Source: Pseudomonas nunensis (GTDB lineage: Bacteria; Pseudomonadota; Gammaproteobacteria; Pseudomonadales; Pseudomonadaceae). Taken from it: a stretch of 64,000 nt of DNA. The DNA is taken from the NCBI RefSeq assembly GCF_024296925.1, contig NZ_CP101125.1, positions 3,536,501 to 3,600,500 on the forward strand, written 5' to 3'. Within the stretch, counting starts at the first letter, position 1. Each line of letters opens with the position of its first letter. The notes under the pieces were generated by a model, which saw only the letters and a program-made list of their open reading frames with translations, made no database searches and had not been told where the DNA came from. The translations under genes and the position numbers were made by a program. Below are positions 52,855 to 61,825 of the stretch, piece by piece.

Positions 52855-53790
52855 ATGACAACAGCAAAGAGACTGATCGGCTTGATGGCCTTATTGCCCG
52901 CGATCACCGTACAGGCGGACGACGGCGGCATCAGTTTCTGGCTGCCTGGCCAGTTCGGTGCACTGGCAGCGGCGCCAACCGAGCCGGGCTGGAGCCTGCC
53001 GCTGGTTTATTACCATGTCAGTGCCAGTGAAGGCGGGAGCAAGCCGTTTCCACGGGGCGGCCGGACCACAGTCGGGCTGGATGCGAAAGCGGATTTGCTG
53101 TTTGCCAGCCCCACCTACACCTTCGCCGAACCGCTGTTGGGTGCTCAAGCCGCGGTCTCCGTGGTTGCCGCCGTCGGCCGGTCCGAAGCCAGTGTCGATG
53201 CCACGTTGACCGGCCCGCGCGGCCGGAGCTTTTCCGGCGGGGTGGACGATAGCCTCAAGGGCGCGAGTGACGTTTATCTGCTGGGCACAATGAAGTGGAA
53301 CCATGGCGTGCACAATTTCATGGCGTACACCATGGGCAACGTGCCGGTCGGAGCCTACGACCCGGATCGCCTGGTCAACACCGGGCTTGGCCATGCCTCG
53401 ATGGACGCGGGCGGCGGTTACACCTACTTCGACAAGACCAACGAGTTTTCCGCCGTGGCGGGCATGACCTACAACTGGGAAAACACCGATATCGATTATA
53501 AAAACGGTATCGACGCCCACCTCGACTTGAGCGCCTCGCACTTCATCACCAGCCAGACGCACCTGGGCGTGGTCGGCTACGTTTTCCATCAAGTCACGGG
53601 GGACAGCGGCAGCGGCGCGACCCAGGGCGATTTCAAATCCAAAGTCAGTGCCGTCGGCCCTCAGGCCGGGCACTTCTTCAAAGTTGGCAAAGAACTCTGG
53701 TACGCCAACCTCAAGGGCTACTACGAGTTTGATACCGAGAATCGCGCCGAAGGCTGGAACAGCTGGCTGACGCTGGTTGTGCCGCTTTAA
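52855..53790 (+). CDS. SphA-family outer-membrane transporter-like protein
   Basis: A 311-residue protein with a signal peptide ending VQADD and a mature part of alternating amphipathic strands: ISFWLPGQFGALAAAPTEPG, then GASDVYLLGTMKWNHGVHNF, YTYFDKTNEFSAVAGMTYNW and the C-terminal WNSWLTLVVPL. The pattern matches the phenol-degradation meta-pathway (MetA/SphA, PF13557) outer-membrane family. It is a beta-barrel that probably admits aromatic or lipid-like compounds. Confidence 0.87.
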   Translation: MTTAKRLIGLMALLPAITVQADDGGISFWLPGQFGALAAAPTEPGWSLPLVYYHVSASEGGSKPFPRGGRTTVGLDAKADLLFASPTYTFAEPLLGAQAAVSVVAAVGRSEASVDATLTGPRGRSFSGGVDDSLKGASDVYLLGTMKWNHGVHNFMAYTMGNVPVGAYDPDRLVNTGLGHASMDAGGGYTYFDKTNEFSAVAGMTYNWENTDIDYKNGIDAHLDLSASHFITSQTHLGVVGYVFHQVTGDSGSGATQGDFKSKVSAVGPQAGHFFKVGKELWYANLKGYYEFDTENRAEGWNSWLTLVVPL

Positions 53791-53796
53791 GCCTGC

Positions 53797-54690
53797 TCAA
53801 GGCGCAGCAAAATGCACCAGCGCCGCATCGATAAATCGTCGGAGTTTGGCGGTTCTCTGACGATTGGCCGTGTAGAGCAAATGCATCTGCCGGCTCGGTG
53901 CTTCGTAATCGGCTAACAGTCGCACCAACTCACCGCTACGCAAGGCAGGCTCAAGAAAGTCTTTGGGCCCAAGGACAATCCCGAATCCGTCCAGCGCGGC
54001 CGACAGCAGTGCCTTGCTTTCATTGACGTGCAATCGACTGGCAACTTGCACGCGCTCAACCGTCGAGCCCCTGCAGAACACCCATTCGCGGTCTGCCGGC
54101 CGGGACCAATAGGCATAACCCAGGCACTCGTGGTGCTTGAGATCATCCGGGGTTTGCGGCGTCCCGCGTTCAGCCAGGTAACTTGGCGCGGCGCAGGTGA
54201 TCAATCGATAAGGCGCCAGCGGCCTCGCGGTCAAACTTGATGTGGCCAGCGGGCCGATCCTGAACGCGACCTCATAGCCCTCCTCCACCAGATCGACGAA
54301 GCGATCGGTCAGATGCAGATCGATTTCCACCTCGGGATGCTGACGCAAAAACTCCGTGACAAACGGCATCAGGCTGTAGGAGCCGAAGGTCACGGGTGCG
54401 CTGACTTTCAGCTTGCCCCGGGGGGTGTCGTTCATGATCTGCGCCAGGGAGTCGGCAGCCTGGGCCTCGCTCAAGATGTGTTTGCAGCGTTCGTAATAAG
54501 CGCTGCCCAGTTCCGTCAGGCTCTGGCGTCGGGTCGTGCGGTTCAGCAGTCGTGCGCCCAGCCGCTGTTCCAGCGCGGCGACATGCTTGGCGACCATCTG
54601 CGGCGACATGTCGAGACGTTCGGCGGCGCTGGCATAGGAGCCGGATTCGGCCGCCATCACAAAGGCGCCCATGCTCGTCAGGCGATCCAT
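53797..54690 (-). CDS. LysR family transcriptional regulator
   Basis: A 297-residue LysR regulator with helix-turn-helix SYASAAERLDMSPQMVAKHV, LGARLLNRTTRRQSLTELGS, and a type-2 periplasmic-binding-like effector domain. It is divergent from the F420-reductase-like gene at 54794. The 103-bp gap contains the shared promoter. Confidence 0.92.
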   Translation of the reverse strand: MDRLTSMGAFVMAAESGSYASAAERLDMSPQMVAKHVAALEQRLGARLLNRTTRRQSLTELGSAYYERCKHILSEAQAADSLAQIMNDTPRGKLKVSAPVTFGSYSLMPFVTEFLRQHPEVEIDLHLTDRFVDLVEEGYEVAFRIGPLATSSLTARPLAPYRLITCAAPSYLAERGTPQTPDDLKHHECLGYAYWSRPADREWVFCRGSTVERVQVASRLHVNESKALLSAALDGFGIVLGPKDFLEPALRSGELVRLLADYEAPSRQMHLLYTANRQRTAKLRRFIDAALVHFAAP

Positions 54691-54793
54691 TATTCGACAC
54701 TCCTGGTAACGAGACTAAGTAGCCGATGATTATTTATCTGCGCCTGGTTGGCAATCATCATGGTTTCTCCTTACCAACCAACGGAGTACGGAC

Positions 54794-55456
54794 ATGCGAA
54801 TCGGGATCATTGGAGCAGGCTTTATCGGACGCACAGTGGCGCAATTGGTCATCGCGGCGGGACATGAAGCGATGCTCAGCAATTCACGCGGCCCGCAAAC
54901 CCTGAGCAGTGTGCTCAGCGGCATTCGTGGCAGTCAGGTCGGCACTGTCGAAGAGGCAGCACAGTTTGGCGAGGTGGTGTTGGTGGCCATTCCACTGGAG
55001 CATTACCGCAGCTTGCCGGCGCGGTTACTGGAGGGCAAAACCGTGCTGGATGCCAACAACTATTACCCGGCACGCGACGGCCATATCGACGCGCTGGATC
55101 ATTTCGAAACCACTACCAGCCGCCTGCTCGCCGAGCAACTGCCCCACTCCAGTGTGGTCAAGGTGTTCAATGCCATCCTGGCCCAGGATTTGTTGCAAGA
55201 CGGCCGCGCCAAAGCGGCACCGGACCGACGCGCACTGCCCGTCGCGGCGGATGATCGGGTGGCGAAAGCGTTGGTAATCCAGTTGCTGGATGAGATTGGA
55301 TTCGACGCGGTGGATGCCGGTGGCCTCGATGAGAGCTGGCGGTTTGAACGGGCGAAACCTGCTTACTGCATTGCATTGGATAAAACAGGGCTGAAGGCTG
55401 CGTTGGCGGCTGCCGAGCGGCAGGTCGAAATGCCCGAGGGGTCGTGGCGCCATTGA
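54794..55456 (+). CDS. NADPH-dependent F420-reductase-like oxidoreductase
   Basis: A 220-residue protein opening MRIGIIGAGFIGRTVAQLVI with SNSRGPQTL after strand 2 (NADP-type Arg) and VVKVFNAILAQDLL in the middle. Third paralogue of this family in the window, with a longer C-terminus. The divergent LysR gene is its likely regulator. Electron acceptor unknown. Confidence 0.82.
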   Translation: MRIGIIGAGFIGRTVAQLVIAAGHEAMLSNSRGPQTLSSVLSGIRGSQVGTVEEAAQFGEVVLVAIPLEHYRSLPARLLEGKTVLDANNYYPARDGHIDALDHFETTTSRLLAEQLPHSSVVKVFNAILAQDLLQDGRAKAAPDRRALPVAADDRVAKALVIQLLDEIGFDAVDAGGLDESWRFERAKPAYCIALDKTGLKAALAAAERQVEMPEGSWRH

Positions 55457-55493
55457 GCGGATTGCACACAAGTCCGGTAGCTTGTTGGCTGTG

Positions 55494-55993
55494 AGGGCCT
55501 CTTCGCGGGCAAGCCCGGCTCCCACAGGGATCTGCGGTGAACACAAAATCTATGGTCGGCGACGATCCACTGTGGGAGCGGGCTTGCTCGCGAAGGCGTC
55601 GTGTCAGCCAATATCCATGTTGAATGTGAAGCCGCCTTCGCGAGCAGCTTCGCTCCTACAGGAATCTGCGGTGAACACAAAATCTATGGTCGGCGACGAT
55701 CCACTGTGGGAGCGGGCTTGCTCGCGAAGGCGTCGTGTCAGCCAGTACATCTGTTGAATGTGAAGCCGCTTTCGCGAGCGCTCCTACAGGGATCTGCGGT
55801 GAACACAGAATCTATGGTCGGCGACGATCCACTGTGGGAGCGGGCTTGCTCGCGAAGGCGTCGTGTCAGCCAATATCTATTTTGAATGTGAAGCCGCCTT
55901 CGCGAGCAAGCTTCGCTCCTACAGGGGATCTGCGGTGAACACAAAATCTATGGTCGGCGACGATCCCCTGTGGGAGCGAGCCTGCTCGCGAAT
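55494..55993. repeat. Tandem array of REPIN-type units
   Basis: A unit of about 130 bp, starting GGATCTGCGGTGAACACA and containing TCTATGGTCGGCGACGATCC and an inverted GTGGGAGCGGGCTTGCTC pair, is repeated head-to-tail with starts near 55528, 55661, 55790 and 55926 (the last is partial). Units differ by small deletions in the right arm, for example the shortened arm at 55769-55787. It lies between two convergent genes. Confidence 0.9.
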
Positions 55994-55999
55994 GCGGTT

Positions 56000-57088
56000 T
56001 CAGGTGTTGGTCTTCAGCTTGTTCCACAGACGGGTGGTCAACCGTGCGATGGCAGGCGGCAGGTCTTCCACGGTGAACAGTTTTTCCAGCACGCTTTTCG
56101 GTGGGTAAATCGCCGGGTCTTGCTTCACCTCCGGCACTACATCGATGTCCGCCGCCAGGTTGGCATTGGCGTAGTGCACGCTGCTGCTGATGTTGGCAAT
56201 CACCTTGGGCTCAAGCAGGTAGTTCATATAGGTGTAGCCATTTTTCTCGTGGGGCGCGCTCTTGGGCATGACCACCATGTCCATCCACAGGGTCGAGCCT
56301 TCGTCCGGGATCGAATAGGCGATGTCGATGCCGTTCTTGGCTTCCTTGGCGCTGGCGGCGGCTTGCACGATATCGCCATTGAAACCGATCACCGCGCAGA
56401 TGTTGCCGTTGGCCAGATCGCTGACGTATTTGGAGGTGTGGAAGTACTGAACGTACGGCCGGATCTTCAGCAGCGCCTGCTCGGCCTTGGCGTAATCCGC
56501 CGGCTCGTGACTGTGGTGCGGCAAGCCCAGATAGTTAAGGGTGATCGGCAGAATCTGCGTCGGATTATCGATAATCGCCACGCCGCACTGGCTGAGTTTC
56601 TTGATGTTGTTCTCATCAAAAAACAGGCTCCAGGAATGGGTGACATCGGTGTTGCCGAAGATCGCTTTGATTTTCTCGACGTTGTAGCCAATACCCGCCG
56701 TACCCCACATGTAGGGATAGCCGTACTGGTTGCCGGGGTCGTTGACCTCGAGTTTTTTCATCAGCGCCGGGTCGAGGTTTTTCCAGTTCGGTAGTTGGCT
56801 TTTATCAAGCTTCTGAATCGCCCCAGCCTTGATCAACCGCGACATGAAATGGTTCGACGGACTGACCACGTCATACCCGGTATTGCCCGTCATCAACTTC
56901 GATTCGAGGACTTCGTTGCTGTCGTGGATGTCGTAAGTCGCCTTGATCCCGGTGGCCTTGGTGAAACTGGGCAGCGTGTCGTCGGCGATGTAGCCGCTCC
57001 AGTTGGAAATATTGACCTGTTCGTCGGCGTAGGAGACTGCCGAAAACGTCGTGAGTAAGACCGCCAGGGAAACAGGATGGACGCGCAT
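56000..57088 (-). CDS. Polyamine ABC transporter substrate-binding protein (SpuD/PotF-like)
   Basis: A 362-residue periplasmic binding protein with signal peptide MRVHPVSLAVLLTTFSAVSYA and mature start DEQVNISNWSGYI. It has YDIHDSNEVLESKLMTGN, YDVVSPSNHFMSRLIKAGA, MWGTAGIGYNVEK and YMNYLLEPKVIANISSSVHY, as in PotF/SpuD. It captures putrescine or spermidine. No permease or ATPase gene is adjacent, so it may feed a transporter encoded elsewhere. It lies behind the PuuB-like oxidase on the same strand. Confidence 0.92.
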   Translation of the reverse strand: MRVHPVSLAVLLTTFSAVSYADEQVNISNWSGYIADDTLPSFTKATGIKATYDIHDSNEVLESKLMTGNTGYDVVSPSNHFMSRLIKAGAIQKLDKSQLPNWKNLDPALMKKLEVNDPGNQYGYPYMWGTAGIGYNVEKIKAIFGNTDVTHSWSLFFDENNIKKLSQCGVAIIDNPTQILPITLNYLGLPHHSHEPADYAKAEQALLKIRPYVQYFHTSKYVSDLANGNICAVIGFNGDIVQAAASAKEAKNGIDIAYSIPDEGSTLWMDMVVMPKSAPHEKNGYTYMNYLLEPKVIANISSSVHYANANLAADIDVVPEVKQDPAIYPPKSVLEKLFTVEDLPPAIARLTTRLWNKLKTNT

Positions 57089-57136
57089 GTTCGATCACCT
57101 AGTTTTGGAGAATTTTTGTTGTGTGATTGCCGTTTT

Positions 57137-58438
57137 CTAGATTTCTGTTCTGGCCCTGACCGCTTCCACGCGCATACGCAGCATGGCACCGATATCGAGC
57201 AAAGGTTTGGGCGGCAGCCAACCGGGCTGGGCTCTTTGCATCACTGAGGCCAACAATGGCGAACTGGCGCCCGAGGCCAGTTCGGCGAGCAAGCGTCCCC
57301 AAAGGGTGCCGCGCGCGACGCCTGAACCGTTGCAGCCGGCCACGGCAAACACGCCCTCCTCGACCTTGGCGAAAAACGGTTGCCCGGAACGCGAGGCGCT
57401 CAAATGACCGGTCCAGGTGTAGCGAATGTCCTGCTCGGTCAACCACGGGAAGCGACGCTGCAAACCCAGCGCGTGATGTTTTCGGCGCAGCAGCAAATCG
57501 CTGTTGGACAGGTCCTGGGAACGGTATTCGGCGGTGTTGCGGATCATCACGCGACGGTCCGGGGTCAGCCGCACCGTGGCGCCGAGTGGCCGGGTGGACA
57601 GCACGCCCCAGGGCTCGACGCTGCCCATCGCTTTGAACTCATCGACGGTCAGCGGCCGTGTCAGGCTGGCGCTGAGTTCCATCGGGAACGTGCCGCTGTC
57701 GGCGATTCCCGAGCGCGGGATAAAGGCGTTCAGGCACACCAGCACCTGTTTCGCCTCGATGTTGCCCTCGACGCCTTGGGCACGAACTCGTCCTTGAGCT
57801 GAACGTTCCAGCCCAGTGATATCGGTGTTTTCGTAGAGGGTGACATTCGGCGGCAACGCATCGAGCAAGCCCTTCACGTATTTGGCCGGTTGCAGCAAGG
57901 CGTTGCCATTGCCGCACCAGATCGCAGCCTGATAATGCCCGGTGCCGAGTTTTTGCTTGAGCTGTTCACCTTCCAGAAACTGTGCCGAGGCGCCCACGGC
58001 GTGCAGCGTTTGCAGCTTGGCTTCAACGTGAGTCAACTTGGCCGGATCACTGACGGCGAAGAAATAACCCGAGTCCCGGAAGTCGCACTCGATGCCGTGA
58101 CGAGCAATCCGCTGGCGGACTTCCTCGCTGGCAGCGCGGGAGATTGCGGTATCGACTTCATAACCGGCGAAACCCTGATTCCCCGACAACTCATCCGTGG
58201 CCGGATGTTCATGGGCCACGACAAACCCGGAATTACGTGCCGACGCCCCCTGCGCCGCGCGCTGCCGGTCGACGATCACGATGCGGCTCTGAGGGTGCAT
58301 TTCGGCGAGCGAATGAGCGGCGCACAGCCCCGTAATCCCGGCGCCAATGATCAGCCAATCGGCTTTTTGCGTACCGCTCAAACGATCACGAACCGGGGCG
58401 TTTCCCGCCTGCGCAATCCAGCCACATACGTTTTCCAT
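57137..58438 (-). CDS. FAD-dependent amine oxidoreductase, PuuB-like
   Basis: A 433-residue flavoprotein of the DAO family: LIIGAGITGLCAAHSLAE (FAD Rossmann), ASARNSGFVVAHEHPA, and the C-terminal RYTWTGHLSASRSGQPFFAK and VAGCNGSGVARGTLWGRLLA. It resembles gamma-glutamylputrescine oxidase and related amine oxidases. With the polyamine-binding protein behind it, it suggests uptake and oxidation of a polyamine or glutamylated amine. Divergent from the LysR gene at 58595. Confidence 0.88.
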   Translation of the reverse strand: MENVCGWIAQAGNAPVRDRLSGTQKADWLIIGAGITGLCAAHSLAEMHPQSRIVIVDRQRAAQGASARNSGFVVAHEHPATDELSGNQGFAGYEVDTAISRAASEEVRQRIARHGIECDFRDSGYFFAVSDPAKLTHVEAKLQTLHAVGASAQFLEGEQLKQKLGTGHYQAAIWCGNGNALLQPAKYVKGLLDALPPNVTLYENTDITGLERSAQGRVRAQGVEGNIEAKQVLVCLNAFIPRSGIADSGTFPMELSASLTRPLTVDEFKAMGSVEPWGVLSTRPLGATVRLTPDRRVMIRNTAEYRSQDLSNSDLLLRRKHHALGLQRRFPWLTEQDIRYTWTGHLSASRSGQPFFAKVEEGVFAVAGCNGSGVARGTLWGRLLAELASGASSPLLASVMQRAQPGWLPPKPLLDIGAMLRMRVEAVRARTEI

Positions 58439-58594
58439 GCATCACCTCATTGACTGTCATTCGGCTAACCGCATCTGTCGCCACATGCAGTAATCGCATG
58501 AGCCGGTTAAGATAACGGCAGCCAGAGCTAGAATCTATAAGGTCTGTAGTGATACAACCAACGTTATAAAATCATCGGGCTATTCTGAAAACGC

Positions 58595-59467
58595 ATGGAT
58601 AAAATTCGCCACGCTCCTTCCCTCCAAGGCCTTCAGGCATTGGTGGAAGTTGCAGATTCGGGCAGCTTCACCCAAGCGGCGCAAAAGCTTTGCCTGACCC
58701 AAAGCGCGGTCAGCCGCCAAATCCAGCAACTGGAGAGTCACTTCGGTGTGCCTCTGTTTGTCCGCAGCAGCCGCAGCCTGCAATTGACCATGGAAGGCGA
58801 ACAGGTACTGGCCAGCGCGCGGCAGATACTTGAGCAACTGAAAACCCTGGAAGATCGGCTTTCCCCACAGAAGCGTCCCTTCCGCATTCGCATGCACGTG
58901 TCCCTGGCGGTCCGCTGGTTGTTGCCGAAACTGAACGACTTCTACCTGCGCTACCCGGAAGTTTCCCTGTCGATTGAAACCGTCGCGACAGAGATCGTCG
59001 AACCGGCCAGCGACAGCGACGCCTACATCCTTTACCTGCCCGAACCGTCGAACGATCCGGCCAGCCTGACCCTGTTCGACGAAGCCCTGGTGCCAGTGTG
59101 CGCGCCGGGCCTGAGCCCACTGGATTCGATGGACGATCTTGTACGCTTCGCCCTGCTGCATCGCTCGGCGGACAAACAGGCATGGATCGATTGGCTGGCG
59201 GCCAATGGCGGCAAGTCGCTGGAAGATTACCGGCACATCCCCTTCAACCTCGACGAGTTGGCGCTGGATGCGGCGGCACGCGGATTGGGGGTGGCGATGA
59301 CGGATCTGACCTTGGCCCAGGAATCGCTGGATCGCGGGGTGCTGGTGGTGCCGTTCGGTCAGCCGTTGAAGACGCGGGGGATTTATTCGCTGTGCCCACA
59401 GCCGTCGGCAGCGAGCCATCCGGCGTGTGCGGTGATCATGGGGTGGTTTGCGGAGCAGGCCAGTTAG
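58595..59467 (+). CDS. LysR family transcriptional regulator (GcvA-like)
   Basis: A 290-residue LysR protein: LQGLQALVEVADSGSFTQAA, AQKLCLTQSAVSRQIQQLES, FGVPLFVRSSRSLQLTMEGE, with a GcvA-type effector domain. It is divergent from the amine oxidase at 57137 and probably regulates the oxidase and polyamine-binding gene. It also precedes the alcohol dehydrogenase at 59541. Confidence 0.92.
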   Translation: MDKIRHAPSLQGLQALVEVADSGSFTQAAQKLCLTQSAVSRQIQQLESHFGVPLFVRSSRSLQLTMEGEQVLASARQILEQLKTLEDRLSPQKRPFRIRMHVSLAVRWLLPKLNDFYLRYPEVSLSIETVATEIVEPASDSDAYILYLPEPSNDPASLTLFDEALVPVCAPGLSPLDSMDDLVRFALLHRSADKQAWIDWLAANGGKSLEDYRHIPFNLDELALDAAARGLGVAMTDLTLAQESLDRGVLVVPFGQPLKTRGIYSLCPQPSAASHPACAVIMGWFAEQAS

Positions 59468-59540
59468 TCAGATTGATCTGACCCGCTACACTTCTCTGGC
59501 TTCGCCAAAAAAACCTCGTTTTCTGATAAGGAGGTATCCC

Positions 59541-60572
59541 ATGAGCGACCATCCCGAACTCACAAAATTCACTGGCTGGGCTGCAACGGCGGCCGGCGCG
59601 CCACTTGAGCGTTTCAGCTACGACCCCGGCCCGTTGGGGGAAGAAGAAGTGGAAGTGGCCGTGGAGTATTGCGGTGTCTGCCACTCCGACCAATCGCTGA
59701 TCGATAACGATTGGGGCGTCAGCCGATACCCGTTTATTCCCGGTCATGAAGTGGTCGGCAAAATCGTGCGAGTGGGCACGCAGGTACGCGGTCTCGAAGT
59801 GGGACAGCGGGTGGGAATCGGCTGGTACAAGGGCAGTTGCATGCATTGCACCTCGTGTATCGGCGGCGATCATCACCTGTGCGGCACCGTCAAACCCACC
59901 ATCATCGGCAGCAACGGTGGCTTCGCCGACCGCTTGCGTTCGCACTGGGCCTGGGCCCTGGCGATACCGGACAACCTCGACCCCGCCATGGCCGGACCGC
60001 TGTTCTGTGCCGGTTCGACCGTGTTCAATCCGCTGGTGGAATTCAACATCAAGCCTACCGACCGGGTCGGTGTGGTCGGCATCGGCGGCCTCGGGCACCT
60101 GGCCTTGCGCTTCCTAAACGCCTGGGGCTGCGAAGTCACGGCGTTTACCTCGTCGCTGAACAAGGCCGACGAAGCCAAGCGCCTGGGTGCGCACAATGTA
60201 ATCGCCTCGACCGACAGTGGCGCGCTGAAAGCCATTGCCGGCACCCTCGACTTCCTGCTGGTCACCGCCAACGCCAATCTCGACTGGACCGCCATGCTCG
60301 GCACCTTGCGTGGCAAGGGTCGCCTGCATTTCGTCGGTATCGTCCCCAGCGCCATTCCCGTCAGCGTGTTTGACCTGATTCCCCAGCAAAAGATTTTATC
60401 CGGCTCGCCAGTCGGTTCGCCCAGCAACACGGCGACCATGCTGGAATTCTGCGCCCGGCATCAGATCCTGCCGCAGGTGGAGATGTTTGGAATGAGCCAG
60501 GTCAACGAAGCCGTCGATCACCTGCGCAGTGGCAAGGCGCGCTATCGAGTGGTGCTGGACGCCAGTAAATAA
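59541..60572 (+). CDS. Zinc-dependent NAD(P) alcohol dehydrogenase (CAD/YahK-like)
   Basis: A 343-residue medium-chain dehydrogenase. Catalytic zinc ligands are Cys47 (CGVCHSD), His69 and Glu70 (PGHEVVG) and Cys156 (PLFCAG); the structural zinc is held by Cys100, Cys103, Cys106 and Cys114. The cofactor loop is GIGGLGHLALRF. It reduces aldehydes or cinnamyl-type carbonyls with NADPH. A strong AAGGAGG Shine-Dalgarno lies six bases before the ATG, which decides the start. Confidence 0.94.
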   Translation: MSDHPELTKFTGWAATAAGAPLERFSYDPGPLGEEEVEVAVEYCGVCHSDQSLIDNDWGVSRYPFIPGHEVVGKIVRVGTQVRGLEVGQRVGIGWYKGSCMHCTSCIGGDHHLCGTVKPTIIGSNGGFADRLRSHWAWALAIPDNLDPAMAGPLFCAGSTVFNPLVEFNIKPTDRVGVVGIGGLGHLALRFLNAWGCEVTAFTSSLNKADEAKRLGAHNVIASTDSGALKAIAGTLDFLLVTANANLDWTAMLGTLRGKGRLHFVGIVPSAIPVSVFDLIPQQKILSGSPVGSPSNTATMLEFCARHQILPQVEMFGMSQVNEAVDHLRSGKARYRVVLDASK

Positions 60573-60628
60573 CCAGGCGCACACGCTAATGCCAGTCAGT
60601 TAAGCGGTGGGTTTAGCGCAGAACCATT

Positions 60629-60733
60629 TGTGGCGAGGGAGCTTGCTCCCGCTGGGCTGCGAAGCGGCCCCTTCTCTACCTGAAAAGAAGGGGACTGCTG
60701 CGCAGTCCAGCGGGAGCAAGCTCCCTCGCCACA
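60629..60733. repeat. Long nested hairpin repeat (GGGAGCAAGCTCCC class)
   Basis: TGTGGCGAGGGAGCTTGCTC and its complement form the outer arms; the inner arms include CCCCTTCT...AGAAGGGG with a short loop at about 60690. It is a REPIN-like structure of a different subfamily from the GTGGGAGCG elements elsewhere in the window. Confidence 0.85.
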
Positions 60734-60897
60734 GGTTTGGCGACGTTCGGCTGATCGCCCTTCAGTGACCCAGGTGTCGCTGAACATCATTGCCCTGACA
60801 CGCCTGACTCAAGCCGCGTTGCCGGCCTTCGTGTCACGCAACACGGGCCCCGGGCCTCGAGTAAGACCCCGTGATGAGCGCTGAAAACTGCGTCGAC

Positions 60898-60926
60898 GCG
60901 GCCCTGGTATTCAGGGCCGCTTTTTT
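60898..60926 (+). terminator. Rho-independent terminator
   Basis: A nine-base stem GCGGCCCTG / CAGGGCCGC with a five-base loop is followed by TTTTTT. It lies about 330 bp behind the alcohol dehydrogenase and just before the 3' end of the SDR gene on the other strand. As the T run is only on the plus strand, it acts for rightward transcription. Confidence 0.85.
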
Positions 60927-60932
60927 ATGCTT

Positions 60933-61682
60933 TCAGTAACCGACCCCGCGCACGCCACCCGAAGCCCGGATGGATTCTCCGGTGATCCAATGCGAATCCC
61001 CGGACGCCAGGAATACCGCCAGCGGTGCAATGTCTTCGGGCTCGCCAAAACGGCCCAGCGGCGTGCCCGCAATCAGTTTGTCGCCAAACTCACCGGCGAA
61101 ATTACCGTCGGTGGCGGGCGTGTTGGTGTGGCCGGGCAGAATCGAGTTGACCCTGATCCCGCGTGGCCCAAGCTCCCGGGCCAGGGCGAAGGTCAACGTA
61201 TCGACCGCGCCTTTGGTCGCCGAATAGACACTGGAGGCCAGATAGGGATCGGTGCTGAGGATCGAACTGATGTTGATGATGCTGGCCGAGGCGCCAAACA
61301 GTTTGACCGCCTCGCGAACTGCCAATAGATACCCGAGCACGTTGAGGTTGAATTGCTGATGGAACGCTTCTTCGGTGAGGTCTTCAATCATTTGAAACAC
61401 CGCAACGCCTGCGTTGTTCACCAGAACATCCAGCGTCCCGTATTCGCTTCTGACCTTGTCGAATAATCGCGTGACGTCAGCTGCTTTGCTCATGTCCGCC
61501 GGAATGGCGACGGCTTGACCGCCCTGCTCCCGGATCTGTGCAACCACTGCGTCGGCGTCGGACTGGCTCGATGCGTAGTTCACAATGACCGTGGCGCCCG
61601 CCGCGCCGAACGCTCTGGCGATACCGGCGCCGATGCCTTTTGATGCGCCAGTGACAACTGCAATTTTGCCTTCGAGTTTCAT
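60933..61682 (-). CDS. SDR family oxidoreductase
   Basis: A 249-residue classical SDR: MKLEGKIAVVTGASKGIGAG, ATVIVNYASSQSDADAVVAQ, VLVNNAGVAVFQ, IINISSILSTD and the YSATKGAVDTLTFALA catalytic helix. Substrate unknown. It is divergent from the AraC regulator at 61826, its probable controller. The start at MKLEGKIAVV is chosen because similarity begins there. Confidence 0.92.
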   Translation of the reverse strand: MKLEGKIAVVTGASKGIGAGIARAFGAAGATVIVNYASSQSDADAVVAQIREQGGQAVAIPADMSKAADVTRLFDKVRSEYGTLDVLVNNAGVAVFQMIEDLTEEAFHQQFNLNVLGYLLAVREAVKLFGASASIINISSILSTDPYLASSVYSATKGAVDTLTFALARELGPRGIRVNSILPGHTNTPATDGNFAGEFGDKLIAGTPLGRFGEPEDIAPLAVFLASGDSHWITGESIRASGGVRGVGY

Positions 61683-61825
61683 GCAATGACCTTTGAAGAT
61701 GATGAATGGGTGGCCCCCAGTATTCGGGCAACCGTCGGTGAAACGGTTGCCGGTTCTTCTCGGATGCTTGCCTATTCTTCTCACCCGCCTTGCTTTGCAC
61801 TCAGCGCTGCTGCATGTTCAGTCCC

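Noticed and set aside
55482..55938. Repeated short ORFs in the tandem array, possibly a protein repeat or CRISPR-like array
   Set aside because: The repeats are REPIN units: inverted arms with nearly identical spacers, unlike CRISPR repeats with unique spacers, and the translated frames are repeat artefacts.
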